Source: an uncultured Spirochaetaceae bacterium (lineage in GTDB: Bacteria; Spirochaetota; Spirochaetia; Sphaerochaetales; Sphaerochaetaceae). From it: a stretch of 64,000 bases of DNA. Below, piece by piece: positions 25,660 to 35,489 of this stretch. The notes below the pieces were generated by a model. It searched no databases. It was not told where the DNA came from and saw only the letters and a program-made list of their open reading frames with translations. Within the stretch, counting starts at the first letter, position 1. Each line of letters starts with the position of its first letter. The position numbers and the translations under genes are program-made. The stretch spans positions 1 to 64,000 of the forward strand of contig CALXYI010000003.1 of assembly GCA_944392935.1 (NCBI GenBank). Direction: 5' to 3'.

Positions 25660-27423
25660 ATGCGGGCAACTCTGAAGCTGAAGACAATGGCTGTGTTCAT
25701 CCTTGCTCTGGCTCTTTCTGTCTCCATGATCCTTATTTCAAGCTATTACATGACGGTGAATCATCAGAGGCAGGAGTACATACGCTATAACAGCGGGATG
25801 CTTGAGCTTGCCTCTGAGAATCTGTCCTCAAGGCTGTACCAGGTCCTTGAATCATCGCTCACCATATACCGTGATGACAAGATGATGAATATCCTGAGAG
25901 GGGTTTCCAGGGATCTGTGGGACACAAGCACCATCAGGGATTCACTGAGGACGATATTCAGCTCGAATCCCTATATATGCCAGGTATATCTTTATTCCGA
26001 TGTGCTTGGCGCAGCCTATCTGGACAGGGGGAACGCAACTGCCCAAGGTACTGCCGGCGGCCTGATGCCCGGTGAGAGATACCCCTATAATTCAGTATCG
26101 CTGTCCGGGAAGATGCAGACCACCTATGGCTTTGCTCTGAATGTCCCTCCTGATAGGGAAGTCATCACGATGAGCCGCTCCATATATGATTTCCCAGGCG
26201 AACGCTACCTCGGTGAGCTCGATATAGATATAGATCCGGCATTCTTCGGGCATCTCGAGGATATCGTCACGGATGGAGCCGCGCTTGCATTCGTATCGGG
26301 GGATGGCACCATCCTCTATTCATCGGCTGCGGATTCCGCAGCCTTCGCGATAATCGATGACCTTGTCCTTTCAGGCTCTTCCGGAGTGTCGGAATGCAGC
26401 CATGAAGGCCATAAGCATACCGCGGTCTACAGCCTTGTGAAGCCGAATGCATCCTTCGATGACTTCTACATCATCAAGATCATCGCGGATGAGGCCATCA
26501 CGGCAAGCGCGCGGGAGCTTGCGATCCGAAATCTCATGATAGGCGGCCTGATCCTGTTCTTCGCCGTGCTTGCGATGGCGAAGATCTCATCAGGCTTCGC
26601 CCGTCCGTTCGACTACATCGACAGGCAGCTCAAGCGGATATCCGAGGGTAATCTCACCGTCAAGCTCGATATCCGGAACGATTCGGAGTTCGGGGTCTTC
26701 GCCAGGCAGTTCAATGCGATGATCGATTCGATAAACAATCTCATCATCCGGGATTACAAGCTCGAGATATCCAACAAGAACAACCAGCTCAAGGCGCTGC
26801 AGGCGCAGATGGATCCGCACTTCATAAACAATGCGCTGCAGAACATCGGGGCCGAGGCGCTGCGCAACGGCAACAGGCAGCTGTATGACCCGATAATGCA
26901 GTTCGGGGAGATGATGCGCTATACGATGGACTTCGCATCCCTGATGGTGCCTCTCGAGAAGGAGATGCGGTATACGGTGAACTACCTCAATCTCCAGGCG
27001 ATGCGATTCCGCGGCCGCTTCAGGTACAGCATCTCGAGCGAGGATGACTCACTCAGGGCAATCGTGCCGAAGCTCCTGCTGCAGCCGCTTGCCGAGAATG
27101 TGTTCAAGCATGGCAGATTCACCGATGACAGGGTCATGATGATAAGCATAGCCTCCAGCCTGCGCGATGGGGTGCTGCGGGTGGAATGCTCGAACGACGG
27201 AGAGGGAATCGACAGGGAGAGGCTCGCCAGGCTGCGCGGCATCATCGACAGGGCAAGGTTCACGGATGAGGAATCCTCCCACATAGGCCTCATAAACCTG
27301 TCCAGGAGGCTGTGGCTGATCTACGGCGAGAGGGGAAGCATACATATCGTCTCCGACCATGACAAGGGCTTCACGGTATCGATCGAGATAGAGGGGGTTG
27401 AGATTGGTCCTTCTGATAGTTGA
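25660..27423 (+). CDS. sensor histidine kinase, YesM-like
   Basis: Membrane sensor of 587 residues. Spans near residues 8-28 and 290-310 bracket a periplasmic Cache-like domain; HAMP follows. The phospho-histidine block is ALQAQMDPHFINNALQNIG, and the ATPase part has LLQPLAENVFKHG and CSNDGEGID. It is divergent from the GH42 importer operon, which is its likely target. No ribosome site precedes ATG 25660; TATGAT at 25645-25650 leaves 9 nt, so the leader would be about two bases. Its end overlaps the response regulator start by 20 bp. Confidence 0.88.
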   Translation: MRATLKLKTMAVFILALALSVSMILISSYYMTVNHQRQEYIRYNSGMLELASENLSSRLYQVLESSLTIYRDDKMMNILRGVSRDLWDTSTIRDSLRTIFSSNPYICQVYLYSDVLGAAYLDRGNATAQGTAGGLMPGERYPYNSVSLSGKMQTTYGFALNVPPDREVITMSRSIYDFPGERYLGELDIDIDPAFFGHLEDIVTDGAALAFVSGDGTILYSSAADSAAFAIIDDLVLSGSSGVSECSHEGHKHTAVYSLVKPNASFDDFYIIKIIADEAITASARELAIRNLMIGGLILFFAVLAMAKISSGFARPFDYIDRQLKRISEGNLTVKLDIRNDSEFGVFARQFNAMIDSINNLIIRDYKLEISNKNNQLKALQAQMDPHFINNALQNIGAEALRNGNRQLYDPIMQFGEMMRYTMDFASLMVPLEKEMRYTVNYLNLQAMRFRGRFRYSISSEDDSLRAIVPKLLLQPLAENVFKHGRFTDDRVMMISIASSLRDGVLRVECSNDGEGIDRERLARLRGIIDRARFTDEESSHIGLINLSRRLWLIYGERGSIHIVSDHDKGFTVSIEIEGVEIGPSDS

Positions 27424-28129
27424 TGACGAAGAGGCCGTCAGGCTCTCGATAAGGTTCCTTGCCGATCTTGCGGGCCTCGGCATAGATGAAGTGCATGAAG
27501 CTTCCGACGGGCATAAGGCAATGCAGTGCCTTGAAAGCCATCATGTCGATATAGTGATCACCGACATAAGCATGCCGCATTCCAACGGAATCACGCTCAT
27601 GTCGTATCTCCACAGCCGCTTCCCGGATGTGAGGATAATCGTCATAAGCGGCTATCAGAACTTCGAGTATGTGCGGGAATCGATGCGCAGCGGCGCCATC
27701 GACTACCTGCTCAAGCCGATAGACCCTGAGCAGCTCAACAGGGTGCTGAAGGAGGCGGTGGAGAGCATAGAGCCGGAGAGAGGGAAGCTCTCCGGACTCG
27801 ATGACATGAACTTCAGCGCGCTCCGCTCCTACATCGAGGAGAACCATCAGAGCGATATAAACCTCGATTCCCTGGCCTCCCGCTTCGGCTTCAATCCCTC
27901 ATATCTCTCGCGCCGCTTCAAGCAGAAGTACGGTATCGGGATCATAGACTACCTTGCGCAGGTGAGGATACGCCATGCCTGCTCGCTCCTTGCCTCTACA
28001 GATCTGCGCATCTCCGATATCGCAGGCTATGTCGGATATTCCGACGAGAAGTACTTCAGCCGCATCTTCTCCCGGGAGATGCATATCAGCCCGAAGAACT
28101 ACAGGAAGAGGGACAGGAAGCAGCCTTAG
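27404..28129 (+). CDS. response regulator, YesN-like with AraC domain
   Basis: A 241-residue activator, much shorter than its 14.5-kb counterpart because it lacks the long middle region. Receiver: VDDEEAVRLS, phospho-acceptor Asp54 in VITDISMPHSNG, YLLKPID. AraC-type helix-turn-helix: INLDSLASRFGFNPSYLSRRF then ISDIAGYVGYSDEKYFSRIF (each shown in part). I chose TTG at 27404, 6 nt after GAGGGGG; the TTG at 27398 directly abuts that site. Coupled to the upstream kinase. Its stop overlaps the convergent recG stop by 4 bp. Confidence 0.88.
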   Translation: MVLLIVDDEEAVRLSIRFLADLAGLGIDEVHEASDGHKAMQCLESHHVDIVITDISMPHSNGITLMSYLHSRFPDVRIIVISGYQNFEYVRESMRSGAIDYLLKPIDPEQLNRVLKEAVESIEPERGKLSGLDDMNFSALRSYIEENHQSDINLDSLASRFGFNPSYLSRRFKQKYGIGIIDYLAQVRIRHACSLLASTDLRISDIAGYVGYSDEKYFSRIFSREMHISPKNYRKRDRKQP

Positions 28130-30165
28130 CCTTCGCTGCGCTTCCCGCTCTCCTGCATCCTCGCCATCTCCCTCCGGAGGACGGCATTCTCCGCCTTCAG
28201 CAGCCCTATGTCCTCCCTTACGAGCTTCTCTGCCTCGCTCCTGGCAAGCTCGATTAGCTCGAGGTCGCTGGTGAGCGATGCGAACTTCAGATGGAGGAAT
28301 CCTGACTGCCTGTCCCCTGATATATCCCCCGGGCCTCTTATCTGCAGGTCCTTCTCCGCGATCAGGAAGCCATCATTCGTCTCCTTCATCACGGACAGCC
28401 TTGCCTTTGCCTCTTCCGTCAGGCTGCGGCCATAGACAAGGAAGCAGTATGAGGGAAGCGTGCTCCTTCCGACCCTTCCCCTGAGCTGATGGAGGGCCGC
28501 AAGCCCGAAGCGCTCGGCATGCTCTATGACCATGCATGTCGCATCGGGGATGTCTATCCCGACCTCGACGACCGATGTCGCGACGAGATATGATAGCTTC
28601 CGGTCCCTGAATGCATGGAGTATTTCCATCTTCTCATCATCAGGCAGCCTTGAGTGGATGAGCGCCGATGGCACGCCGGGATACTCCTTCTGCAGGAAAT
28701 CGAACATCCTTGTCACATCCCTGAGGTCGCTCTCTCCCTCGTCATCTATCCTGGGGTAGACGAAATACGCCTGATGCCCTCTGGTGAATTCCACGCCTAC
28801 AGCGCGGTACATGCTCTCCCTGTTGTCCTCCCTCACGAGGTATGTGCGTATAGGGATCCTGCCTTTCGGCATCGTGCGTATCGTCGATACGCTGTAGCCT
28901 GCATAGAGCGTAAGGGCAAGCGAGCGGGGTATGGGGGTCGCTGACATGGACAGGATGCTGCAGCCCTCGCCTTTATGCGAGAGCGCTTCCCTCTGCTGCA
29001 CGCCGAAGCGATGCTGCTCATCTATGATCGCATACCTGAGGTTCCTGAATGAGACATCCTCGGAGAAGAGGGCATGCGTGCCGATGACAAGATCCGTCTC
29101 CCCGTTGCTGAGTGATTCAAGCAGCAGCCGCCTCTGCTCTCCCTTCACGCTTCCTGTTATGAATGCGATCCTCACCCCTGTCCCTTCCAGGAGGGCTGCC
29201 GCACCATCTGCATGCTGCCTTGCCAGAAGCTCTGTCGGCGCCATGAACGCAACCTGGGCACCGCTGTCTATCGCATGCAGCGCCGAAAGCCATGCCACGA
29301 GTGTCTTCCCCGAGCCTACATCCCCCTGCAGGAGCCTGTTCATGGGCATCCCCGAGTCAAGATCCTCACGGATCTCATCGGCTGCCCTGAGCTGGTCCCC
29401 GGTAAGGGTGAAGGGGAGCGAGGAGAGGAGCAGCCTCTCCCTCCTTGATGGCCGGGAGCGCACTCTCCTGCCTGTCCTTGCGCCTTTCCTGAGCAGCGAC
29501 AGCTCCATCATCAGCAGCTCCGTGAAGCCCAGCGTGCGGAGGGCTGCCGCAGCTTCATCCATGCTCTCCGGGAAATGCAGTGCCCTGTAGGCTTCCTCAT
29601 GCCGCATGAGTCCGAGGCGCCGGTACATTCCGTCAGGGAGCTCGTCTGGGATGGGGGAGAGGGCCTGGAGCGCATATGAGGCGGCAGAGCGCATCATCTT
29701 CTCCGAGAGCCTTCCGGAAAGGGGATAGACAGGCAGTATCCTTCCAAGCCCGATCTCCTCCCGTGTCCTCTTCACCTCGAATGATGATATCTGGTATATG
29801 CCCCTGATCCTCTGGACCTTCCCGTGGATATACCATTCCGAACCTATCGACAGCTGGCTTTTCAGGAAATACCTGTTGAAGCAGAGCAGCTCGATGCGCG
29901 TCCCGTCATCATCCACGGCAGCCACCTTCAGCGTCCTGCCGTTCCTCGTCGGGAAATCGGAATGCCCTATCACCGTTATCCTGCAGGCTATCGACGGATC
30001 ATCGACGCCTGCCATCCTCGCCCTCCTTTCCTCCCGTCTGTCATCATAGGCGCGGGGAGCGAAGCGGAGCATGTCGCCAAGCGTTGCTATCCCGAGGGCA
30101 GCGAGATCCTGCGCGGCCACTGCCCCGATTCCAGGGGCCTCGGTTATCCTCCCCGATGCTTTCAT
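28126..30165 (-). CDS. recG: ATP-dependent DNA helicase RecG
   Basis: A 679-residue branch-migration helicase that remodels stalled forks and Holliday junctions. N-terminal wedge/OB domain, then helicase motifs: Walker A LQGDVGSGKTLVAWL, DEQH box IIDEQHRFGV, SATPIPRS, and the C-terminal RVGRS and DLQIRGPGDI motifs of RecG. AGGAG 5 nt before the ATG overlaps the yggT stop region. It is the third gene of a dnaE-yggT-recG unit. Confidence 0.95.
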   Translation of the reverse strand: MKASGRITEAPGIGAVAAQDLAALGIATLGDMLRFAPRAYDDRREERRARMAGVDDPSIACRITVIGHSDFPTRNGRTLKVAAVDDDGTRIELLCFNRYFLKSQLSIGSEWYIHGKVQRIRGIYQISSFEVKRTREEIGLGRILPVYPLSGRLSEKMMRSAASYALQALSPIPDELPDGMYRRLGLMRHEEAYRALHFPESMDEAAAALRTLGFTELLMMELSLLRKGARTGRRVRSRPSRRERLLLSSLPFTLTGDQLRAADEIREDLDSGMPMNRLLQGDVGSGKTLVAWLSALHAIDSGAQVAFMAPTELLARQHADGAAALLEGTGVRIAFITGSVKGEQRRLLLESLSNGETDLVIGTHALFSEDVSFRNLRYAIIDEQHRFGVQQREALSHKGEGCSILSMSATPIPRSLALTLYAGYSVSTIRTMPKGRIPIRTYLVREDNRESMYRAVGVEFTRGHQAYFVYPRIDDEGESDLRDVTRMFDFLQKEYPGVPSALIHSRLPDDEKMEILHAFRDRKLSYLVATSVVEVGIDIPDATCMVIEHAERFGLAALHQLRGRVGRSTLPSYCFLVYGRSLTEEAKARLSVMKETNDGFLIAEKDLQIRGPGDISGDRQSGFLHLKFASLTSDLELIELARSEAEKLVREDIGLLKAENAVLRREMARMQESGKRSEG

Positions 30166-30173
30166 CCGGTCTC

Positions 30174-30770
30174 CTATATCGGCAGGTTGAGGGCCATCGG
30201 ATAGAGCAGCTCCAGGAAGAGGAACCTGAGCACGAAGTAGAGCGCTATGGTTATAGCCAGGGCAATCAGCGATACGGTGCTGTCGCGGGGGATGCTGCGT
30301 GAGAAGCAGCCTCTGACAAGATCCGTGATCGGATCGGAGAAGGCTGCCTGCATCCCTGCCTGGTACATCGCGCTGCTATGCGTGAAAGCGGCTATGAGGC
30401 GGAATATCTGCATCATGATGATGAAGAACAGGTATACGGAGATTCCGTATCCCCAGAATGCCGCTATCAGCTGCGAGATGATTATCCCGAGCGTAAGGCG
30501 GCCGAATGTCCCGAATACCGAGAGCAGCGATACCACGACCGAAAGCAGCCCTATGGCCACAAGAGGCGAGAAGTCGAGCCTTCCTGCCCTTGTCCTGTCC
30601 GAGCGGAATACGGCAAGGTACGGGTCGACTATCCTCGCTATATAGTATGTGAAGGATCCTACCCTGGGGTAGGGCCTGAACCAGGATATGATTATCCTGA
30701 TCCAGATGAGGAATGAGTATATCTCAAGCAGCCTCGCCGCGAAGAGCGAGAGTTTCATAAGCGCGTCCAT
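30174..30770 (-). CDS. YggT family membrane protein
   Basis: A 198-residue inner-membrane protein with two YggT repeats: each has a hydrophobic pair of helices and a motif like WIRIIISWFRPYP or YQAGMQAAFSDPITDLVRGCF (shown in part). The family has been linked to osmotic tolerance and, in cell-division clusters, to membrane organisation, but its function is not settled. ATG 30770 is preceded by AGGAGG; the longer frame to 30803 enters dnaE. It sits between dnaE and recG. Confidence 0.8.
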   Translation of the reverse strand: MDALMKLSLFAARLLEIYSFLIWIRIIISWFRPYPRVGSFTYYIARIVDPYLAVFRSDRTRAGRLDFSPLVAIGLLSVVVSLLSVFGTFGRLTLGIIISQLIAAFWGYGISVYLFFIIMMQIFRLIAAFTHSSAMYQAGMQAAFSDPITDLVRGCFSRSIPRDSTVSLIALAITIALYFVLRFLFLELLYPMALNLPI

Positions 30771-30790
30771 CCGGCCTCCTAATATGGAAT

Positions 30791-33700
30791 TTAAGAAATC
30801 CACACCTTTCTGACTATAGGCAGTTCCTCGAGATCGGCTATCAGTCCCTTTGAATACTCGACGGAGTACATCCCTCCAGCCCTGAGCTCCTCGTCCTCCA
30901 TGCTGTCGATCGTCAGCGATATCGGAGTGAATCCTTCATGCTGCTGCAGCTTCGAAGCCAGCATCCTCAGCTCGTCGGGATGGTATGACTGCCTCCTGCC
31001 GAGCTCGATGTGCACCATGGAGATCGCCTCCGGCTTGAGGTCGCCGGGAGCGCAGACCTCCGCTATCGTGAAGGAGAGCTTGCCTTCCTCTCCCTTCCTC
31101 GTGAAGGTTCCCCGGAAGCCGTAGACCTGATCCTCCGCAACGGTATCGCGGAGCGAGGCGTAGATGGAAGGGAAGGCGACGGCATCGATGTCCCCCTCCT
31201 TCGTCTGGAGGTTGTATATGCCCATCTTCTCCTTCTTCGCCTTCGTCATCACCTGCCTTATGGATGTGACGAGCGCTATGACCGATGTTTCCTGATCGAT
31301 AGGTATCGTCCGCGGATCGGACAGGTCGGCCCTGACGCATGCGGCTATCTGGTTCGAATATTCATCGAGGGGATGGCCGGAGATGTAGAAGCCGAGGTAT
31401 TCCTTCTCCATCTGCAGCTTCTCCTTCATCGGCATGGGCTCGGCGCTGCGCATCGTGAACTGCCCGATGGCCGGATCGTCATCCCCGAAGAGCGAGAGCT
31501 GCCCGTATGCCGTGGTCTCCTTCGTATCCCTGTCGAACCTGAGCGCATCCTCGAGATTCGCAAGCAGCGTGGCGGCATCGGTTCCCATCTCATCGAATGC
31601 CCCTGCCTTTATGAGGGACTCTATGGTCTTGGAATTCAGGCCATCGCCCTGGCGGGAAAGGAAGTCCATGAAGTCCTTGTACGGGCCGTTCTGCTCCCTT
31701 TCCCTTATGATCTCCCCGACGATGTTCTCGCCGACGTTCTTTATGCCTGCAAGCCCGTATACGATATCGCCGTTCACGACATTGAAGTGCTTCTCGGAGT
31801 TGTTGATCGACGGAGGCAGTATCCTCAGCCCGTATTTCGGAGCGAGATTGAGGTATTCCGTGAATTTCGCGGGATTGCCCATCTCGTTGGTGAGGTTCGC
31901 AGCGAGGAACTCCGCCGGATAGTTGGCCTTGAGGAATGCTGTCTGGTATGCGACGACGGAGTAGGCGACTGCATGCGATTTGTTGAATCCATAGCCTGCG
32001 AATGGCTCGAGGATATGGAATATCTCCTCTGCATGCTCTTCCGTGAAGCCGTTGCGTACAGCACCGGCCTTGAACTTCACCAGCTCCTCGGCAAGCTTCT
32101 CCTTCTTCTTCTTGCCCATTATCCTGCGGAGGTTATCGGCCTGGCCGAGCGTGTAGCCTGCGATTATCTGGGCTACCTTCATGACCTGCTCCTGATAGAC
32201 GATGACCCCGTATGTCTCCTTCAGCTCATCCTCTAGGCAGGGATCGGGATACTTGATCGGCACCCTGCCGAACTTGGCATCGATGAACTGGTCGATGAAC
32301 TGCATCGGGCCGGGCCTGTACAGGGCATTCAATGCGACAAGCTCCTCTATAGTCTGCGGGTGCTCGCGGCGGAGGATGTCTGCCATTCCGTCTGATTCGA
32401 ACTGGAACACGCACTTGGAATCGCCTTTGCACAGCATGTCGAATGTCTTCGCATCATGCTCATCGATCCTGCTGATGTCGAAATCAGGCTCCTTCTTGTG
32501 TATCAGCTCCACGGTATGCTTTATGAGCGTGAGCGTCTTGAGGCCGAGGAAGTCCATCTTCACCAGGCCGCAGTTCTCTATCTGCGTCATCGGATACTGC
32601 GTGGAGATCGCTCCTGTCTTCGGATCCGCATAGAGCGGCACATAGTGATCCAGCGGCTCGCGTCCTATCACGACGCCTGCTGCATGGAGGGATGAGTGCC
32701 TGTTCAGCCCTTCCAGGCGCCTTGCCGTATCGAAGAGCTCCGCATAGATAGGCCCGCTCTTCTCTATCTCCCTGAGCCTCGGCTCCTGCTCGAATGCCTT
32801 GTCGAGCGTCATCTTCAGCTCGTCAGGTATCAGTGAGCATATCCTGTTCGACTCATCATACGGGATGTCGAGCACACGGCATACGTCCTTCACCACGGCC
32901 TTGGGCTTGAGGGTTCCGAACGTGATTATCTGCCCGACCCTGTCCTTCCCGTAATGCTCTGTCACATAGTCTATGACCTGGCTCCGTCCTTCGAAGCAGA
33001 AGTCCACGTCGAAATCAGGGAGGGATACGCGTTCCGGATTCAGGAAGCGTTCGAAGATGAGGTTGTACTTCATCGGATCGACATCGGTGATCGTCGTGGA
33101 GTATGCGACGAGCGATCCGGCGCCGCTTCCGCGCCCGGGGCCTACCGGGATCCCGTGGGTCTTCGCCCAGTGGATGTAGTCGCGGACGATGAGGAAGTAG
33201 GCGGGAAAATCCATCTGTATGATGATGCTGAGCTCATAGTCAAGCCTCTGCTGGAGAGCGGGAGTGACTACGGGATACCTCTTCTTCAGCCCCTCGTTTG
33301 CGAGGTATGTGAGGTATTCCGCATCGGAGGAGAACTCCGGCGGGATGGTGCATTTGGGGAGTATCGGGCCGGGGAAGCTTATTTCAAGATGGCAGCGCTC
33401 CGCGATCTTCCCGGAGTTCTCAACCGCTTCCGGGCACCAGGAGAAGAGATCTGCCATCTCTTCCTCCGTGCGGAAGTAGTATACCCCTTCCTTGTACCTC
33501 AGCCTGTTCCTGTCCGTCTTCTTCGCCGCAGTCCCGATGCAGAGGAGCGTGTCATGGGCGTTCCAGTCATCCTTCTCTATGTAGTGGATATCATTGGTGC
33601 ATACCGGCGGTATCCCGCATTCCTTCGAGAGCCGCAGTATCCCCGGAAGCACCTCCCTGTCCTCGTCGAGCCCATGGTCCTGCATCTCCAGATAGTACCT

Positions 33701-34201
33701 GTCGCCGAAGAGATCCCTGTACCACAGCGCCGTCCTCTTCGCCTCATCATACCTGCCTGCGAGGATTTCCTGCGCGATCTCTCCGGCAAGGCATGCCGAC
33801 AGGCATATCAGGTCCTCGCTGTGCTCGGCAAGCACTTCATGGTCGATCCTCGGCTTGTAGTAGAAGCCTTCCTTGTAGGCGATCGAATTGAGCTCCATGA
33901 GATTGTGGTAGCCCCTGTCGCTCATCGCGAGGAGTATCAGATGGTAATACCTGTTGCCTTCCGAAGACGGGGAACGGTCCTTCCTGTCCTTCGCTATGTA
34001 GAACTCGCATCCTACGATCGGATTGATGCCTTCCTTCCTGCATGCCTCGTAGAACGATACGGCACCGAACATGTTCCCATGGTCGGTTATCGCGAGAGAG
34101 GTCATGCCTGTGGCCTTCGCCTTCGCAATGTACCTCGGAATCGAGGCTGCGCCGTCGAGAAGGGAGTAGTCCGTATGGTTATGGAGATGTACGAAGCTCA
34201 T
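30791..34201 (-). CDS. dnaE: DNA polymerase III alpha subunit
   Basis: Replicative polymerase, 1136 residues (E. coli DnaE is 1160). The PHP domain opens with HNHTDYSLLDGAAS; GRGSGAGSLVAY and LPDFDVDFCFEGR hold the polymerase active-site aspartates; FNKSHAVAYSVVAYQTAFLKA is the finger region; HhH and OB domains follow. The ATG at 34201 is where PHP homology starts. No ribosome site exists; TATAAT ends 8 nt before the ATG, so the mRNA is probably leaderless. It leads the dnaE-yggT-recG unit and follows the terminator of glycerate kinase. Confidence 0.97.
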   Translation of the reverse strand: MSFVHLHNHTDYSLLDGAASIPRYIAKAKATGMTSLAITDHGNMFGAVSFYEACRKEGINPIVGCEFYIAKDRKDRSPSSEGNRYYHLILLAMSDRGYHNLMELNSIAYKEGFYYKPRIDHEVLAEHSEDLICLSACLAGEIAQEILAGRYDEAKRTALWYRDLFGDRYYLEMQDHGLDEDREVLPGILRLSKECGIPPVCTNDIHYIEKDDWNAHDTLLCIGTAAKKTDRNRLRYKEGVYYFRTEEEMADLFSWCPEAVENSGKIAERCHLEISFPGPILPKCTIPPEFSSDAEYLTYLANEGLKKRYPVVTPALQQRLDYELSIIIQMDFPAYFLIVRDYIHWAKTHGIPVGPGRGSGAGSLVAYSTTITDVDPMKYNLIFERFLNPERVSLPDFDVDFCFEGRSQVIDYVTEHYGKDRVGQIITFGTLKPKAVVKDVCRVLDIPYDESNRICSLIPDELKMTLDKAFEQEPRLREIEKSGPIYAELFDTARRLEGLNRHSSLHAAGVVIGREPLDHYVPLYADPKTGAISTQYPMTQIENCGLVKMDFLGLKTLTLIKHTVELIHKKEPDFDISRIDEHDAKTFDMLCKGDSKCVFQFESDGMADILRREHPQTIEELVALNALYRPGPMQFIDQFIDAKFGRVPIKYPDPCLEDELKETYGVIVYQEQVMKVAQIIAGYTLGQADNLRRIMGKKKKEKLAEELVKFKAGAVRNGFTEEHAEEIFHILEPFAGYGFNKSHAVAYSVVAYQTAFLKANYPAEFLAANLTNEMGNPAKFTEYLNLAPKYGLRILPPSINNSEKHFNVVNGDIVYGLAGIKNVGENIVGEIIREREQNGPYKDFMDFLSRQGDGLNSKTIESLIKAGAFDEMGTDAATLLANLEDALRFDRDTKETTAYGQLSLFGDDDPAIGQFTMRSAEPMPMKEKLQMEKEYLGFYISGHPLDEYSNQIAACVRADLSDPRTIPIDQETSVIALVTSIRQVMTKAKKEKMGIYNLQTKEGDIDAVAFPSIYASLRDTVAEDQVYGFRGTFTRKGEEGKLSFTIAEVCAPGDLKPEAISMVHIELGRRQSYHPDELRMLASKLQQHEGFTPISLTIDSMEDEELRAGGMYSVEYSKGLIADLEELPIVRKVWIS

Positions 34202-34215
34202 GGATGGATATTATA
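34202..34215 (-). promoter_or_regulatory. -10 element abutting dnaE (leaderless start)
   Basis: Perfect TATAAT at 34215-34210, then 8 nt, then the ATG. The usual start 6-7 nt after a -10 would put the mRNA 5' end within two bases of the ATG. No Shine-Dalgarno is present. Confidence 0.6.
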
Positions 34216-34234
34216 AGGCAAGGGAGGGCGATGG

Positions 34235-34261
34235 AAAAGGCGGCAGGTCATCCCGCCGCCT
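34235..34261 (-). terminator. intrinsic terminator of the glycerate kinase gene
   Basis: On the minus strand a 10-bp GC-rich stem (34261-34252 with 34247-34238, one G-U pair) around an ATGA loop is followed by TTTT. It lies 23 bp past the glycerate kinase stop and just before the dnaE promoter. Confidence 0.8.
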
Positions 34262-34283
34262 CCTGCTGCGCTCCTGATCCCTG

Positions 34284-35417
34284 TCAGAGCCCCATGCTCT
34301 TCATGAATCTCAGGAGGTTGTCCATCGTCAGGCGCATATCGCTCTCTGCGCGTGTCTTCGCCTCCTTGAAAGGCACCGCGACGCGGTTGGTGGAGAATAT
34401 GCCGGTGACGCCATTCTCATATGCACCTTCGATATTGTCGCCTATATCGCCGACGATGGCGGCTACAGGGACTCCCATCTCCTTTGCCCTTCTCGCGACA
34501 CCGATGACCACCTTGCCTCTGAGCGACTGGCCGTCGATCTTGCCCTCGCCGGTGAAGATCAGATCGGCTCCTGCTGCAAGATTCACGAAATCCGTGACAT
34601 CGAGCACCGTGTCGATTCCCATCTGCAGCATGGCGCTGAAGAATGCCTTCATGCCGCCTCCCATGCCTCCGGCCGCTCCGCTTCCGGGAATCTGCTGGAG
34701 ATCGATCCCGATGTCCCTGATGATGACTTCAGAGAGCTTCCTCATCTTCCCGTCGAGTTCCTCGACCATGGCCGGGTCTGCACCTTTCTGTGGCCCGAAG
34801 ACCGCTGCAGCTCCTGTAGGTCCGTAGAACGGATTGTCGATATCGCACATGGCTGTTACGGGAAGTGCCTTGACTTCCTCTGCGAGGGTGCTTGTATCAA
34901 TGCGGGCAATCTTATCCAGCGTTCCGCCTACCGGTACGAATGCCTTCCCGTCTGCATCGTAGAATGATACTCCGCAGGCAGCTGCCGCACCGCATCCGGC
35001 ATCGTTGGTGGCGCTTCCTCCAAGACCGATGACAAGCTTCTTCGCGCCGTTCTTCGCAGCGTGGAGTATGAGCTGTCCGACACCGTAGGTAGTCGTCTTC
35101 GATGGATCCTTTCTGTCTCCGACCTGTGGAAGCCCTGCCGATGCGGCCATCTCGATCACGGCCGTCCCATCGGGGAGCATCCCATAGAAGCTGTCTATAT
35201 CCTCGTTCCATGGTCCCTTTGTCTTCACAGTGACCTTCTCGCCCCCGAGGGCCGCCAGGAAGGCATCCACGCTTCCTTCCCCTCCGTCCGCTACCGGTAT
35301 CGATACGATCTGGCAGTCGGGGTGGTAGGCGAGAATCCTCTCCTTCATGATGGAGATGATCTGTTCACTGGACATCGTCCCTTTGAATGAATCCGGAATA
35401 AGTACTGCTTTCTTCAT
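34284..35417 (-). CDS. glxK: glycerate kinase
   Basis: A 377-residue kinase of the GlxK/GarK family, converting D-glycerate to a phosphoglycerate. DSFKGTMSSEQ at the start, VADGGEGSVDAF, GLGGSATNDAGCGAAAACG and TGEGKIDGQSLRGK are the family blocks. I chose ATG 35417; an in-frame ATG 9 bp upstream is less well placed. Neither has a ribosome site. TGGTATCAT lies 7 nt before ATG 35417, predicting a leaderless mRNA. It ends in a clear terminator, so it is a single-gene unit. Confidence 0.92.
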   Translation of the reverse strand: MKKAVLIPDSFKGTMSSEQIISIMKERILAYHPDCQIVSIPVADGGEGSVDAFLAALGGEKVTVKTKGPWNEDIDSFYGMLPDGTAVIEMAASAGLPQVGDRKDPSKTTTYGVGQLILHAAKNGAKKLVIGLGGSATNDAGCGAAAACGVSFYDADGKAFVPVGGTLDKIARIDTSTLAEEVKALPVTAMCDIDNPFYGPTGAAAVFGPQKGADPAMVEELDGKMRKLSEVIIRDIGIDLQQIPGSGAAGGMGGGMKAFFSAMLQMGIDTVLDVTDFVNLAAGADLIFTGEGKIDGQSLRGKVVIGVARRAKEMGVPVAAIVGDIGDNIEGAYENGVTGIFSTNRVAVPFKEAKTRAESDMRLTMDNLLRFMKSMGL

Positions 35418-35433
35418 AGAAGCCATGATACCA
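35418..35433 (-). promoter_or_regulatory. extended -10 abutting glxK (leaderless start)
   Basis: TGG-TATCAT at 35433-35425 (extended -10, 5/6 match), 7 nt, then the ATG at 35417. No Shine-Dalgarno. Confidence 0.6.
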
Positions 35434-35489
35434 GATATCCGGTGAGTCTACATCCTTTTTCTTCCTGTCCGGATGCAGTTTGATGCGAT

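Noticed and set aside
32954-34216. 420-codon and other long frames opposite dnaE
   Set aside because: Antisense shadows of dnaE with no ribosome site or family motif.
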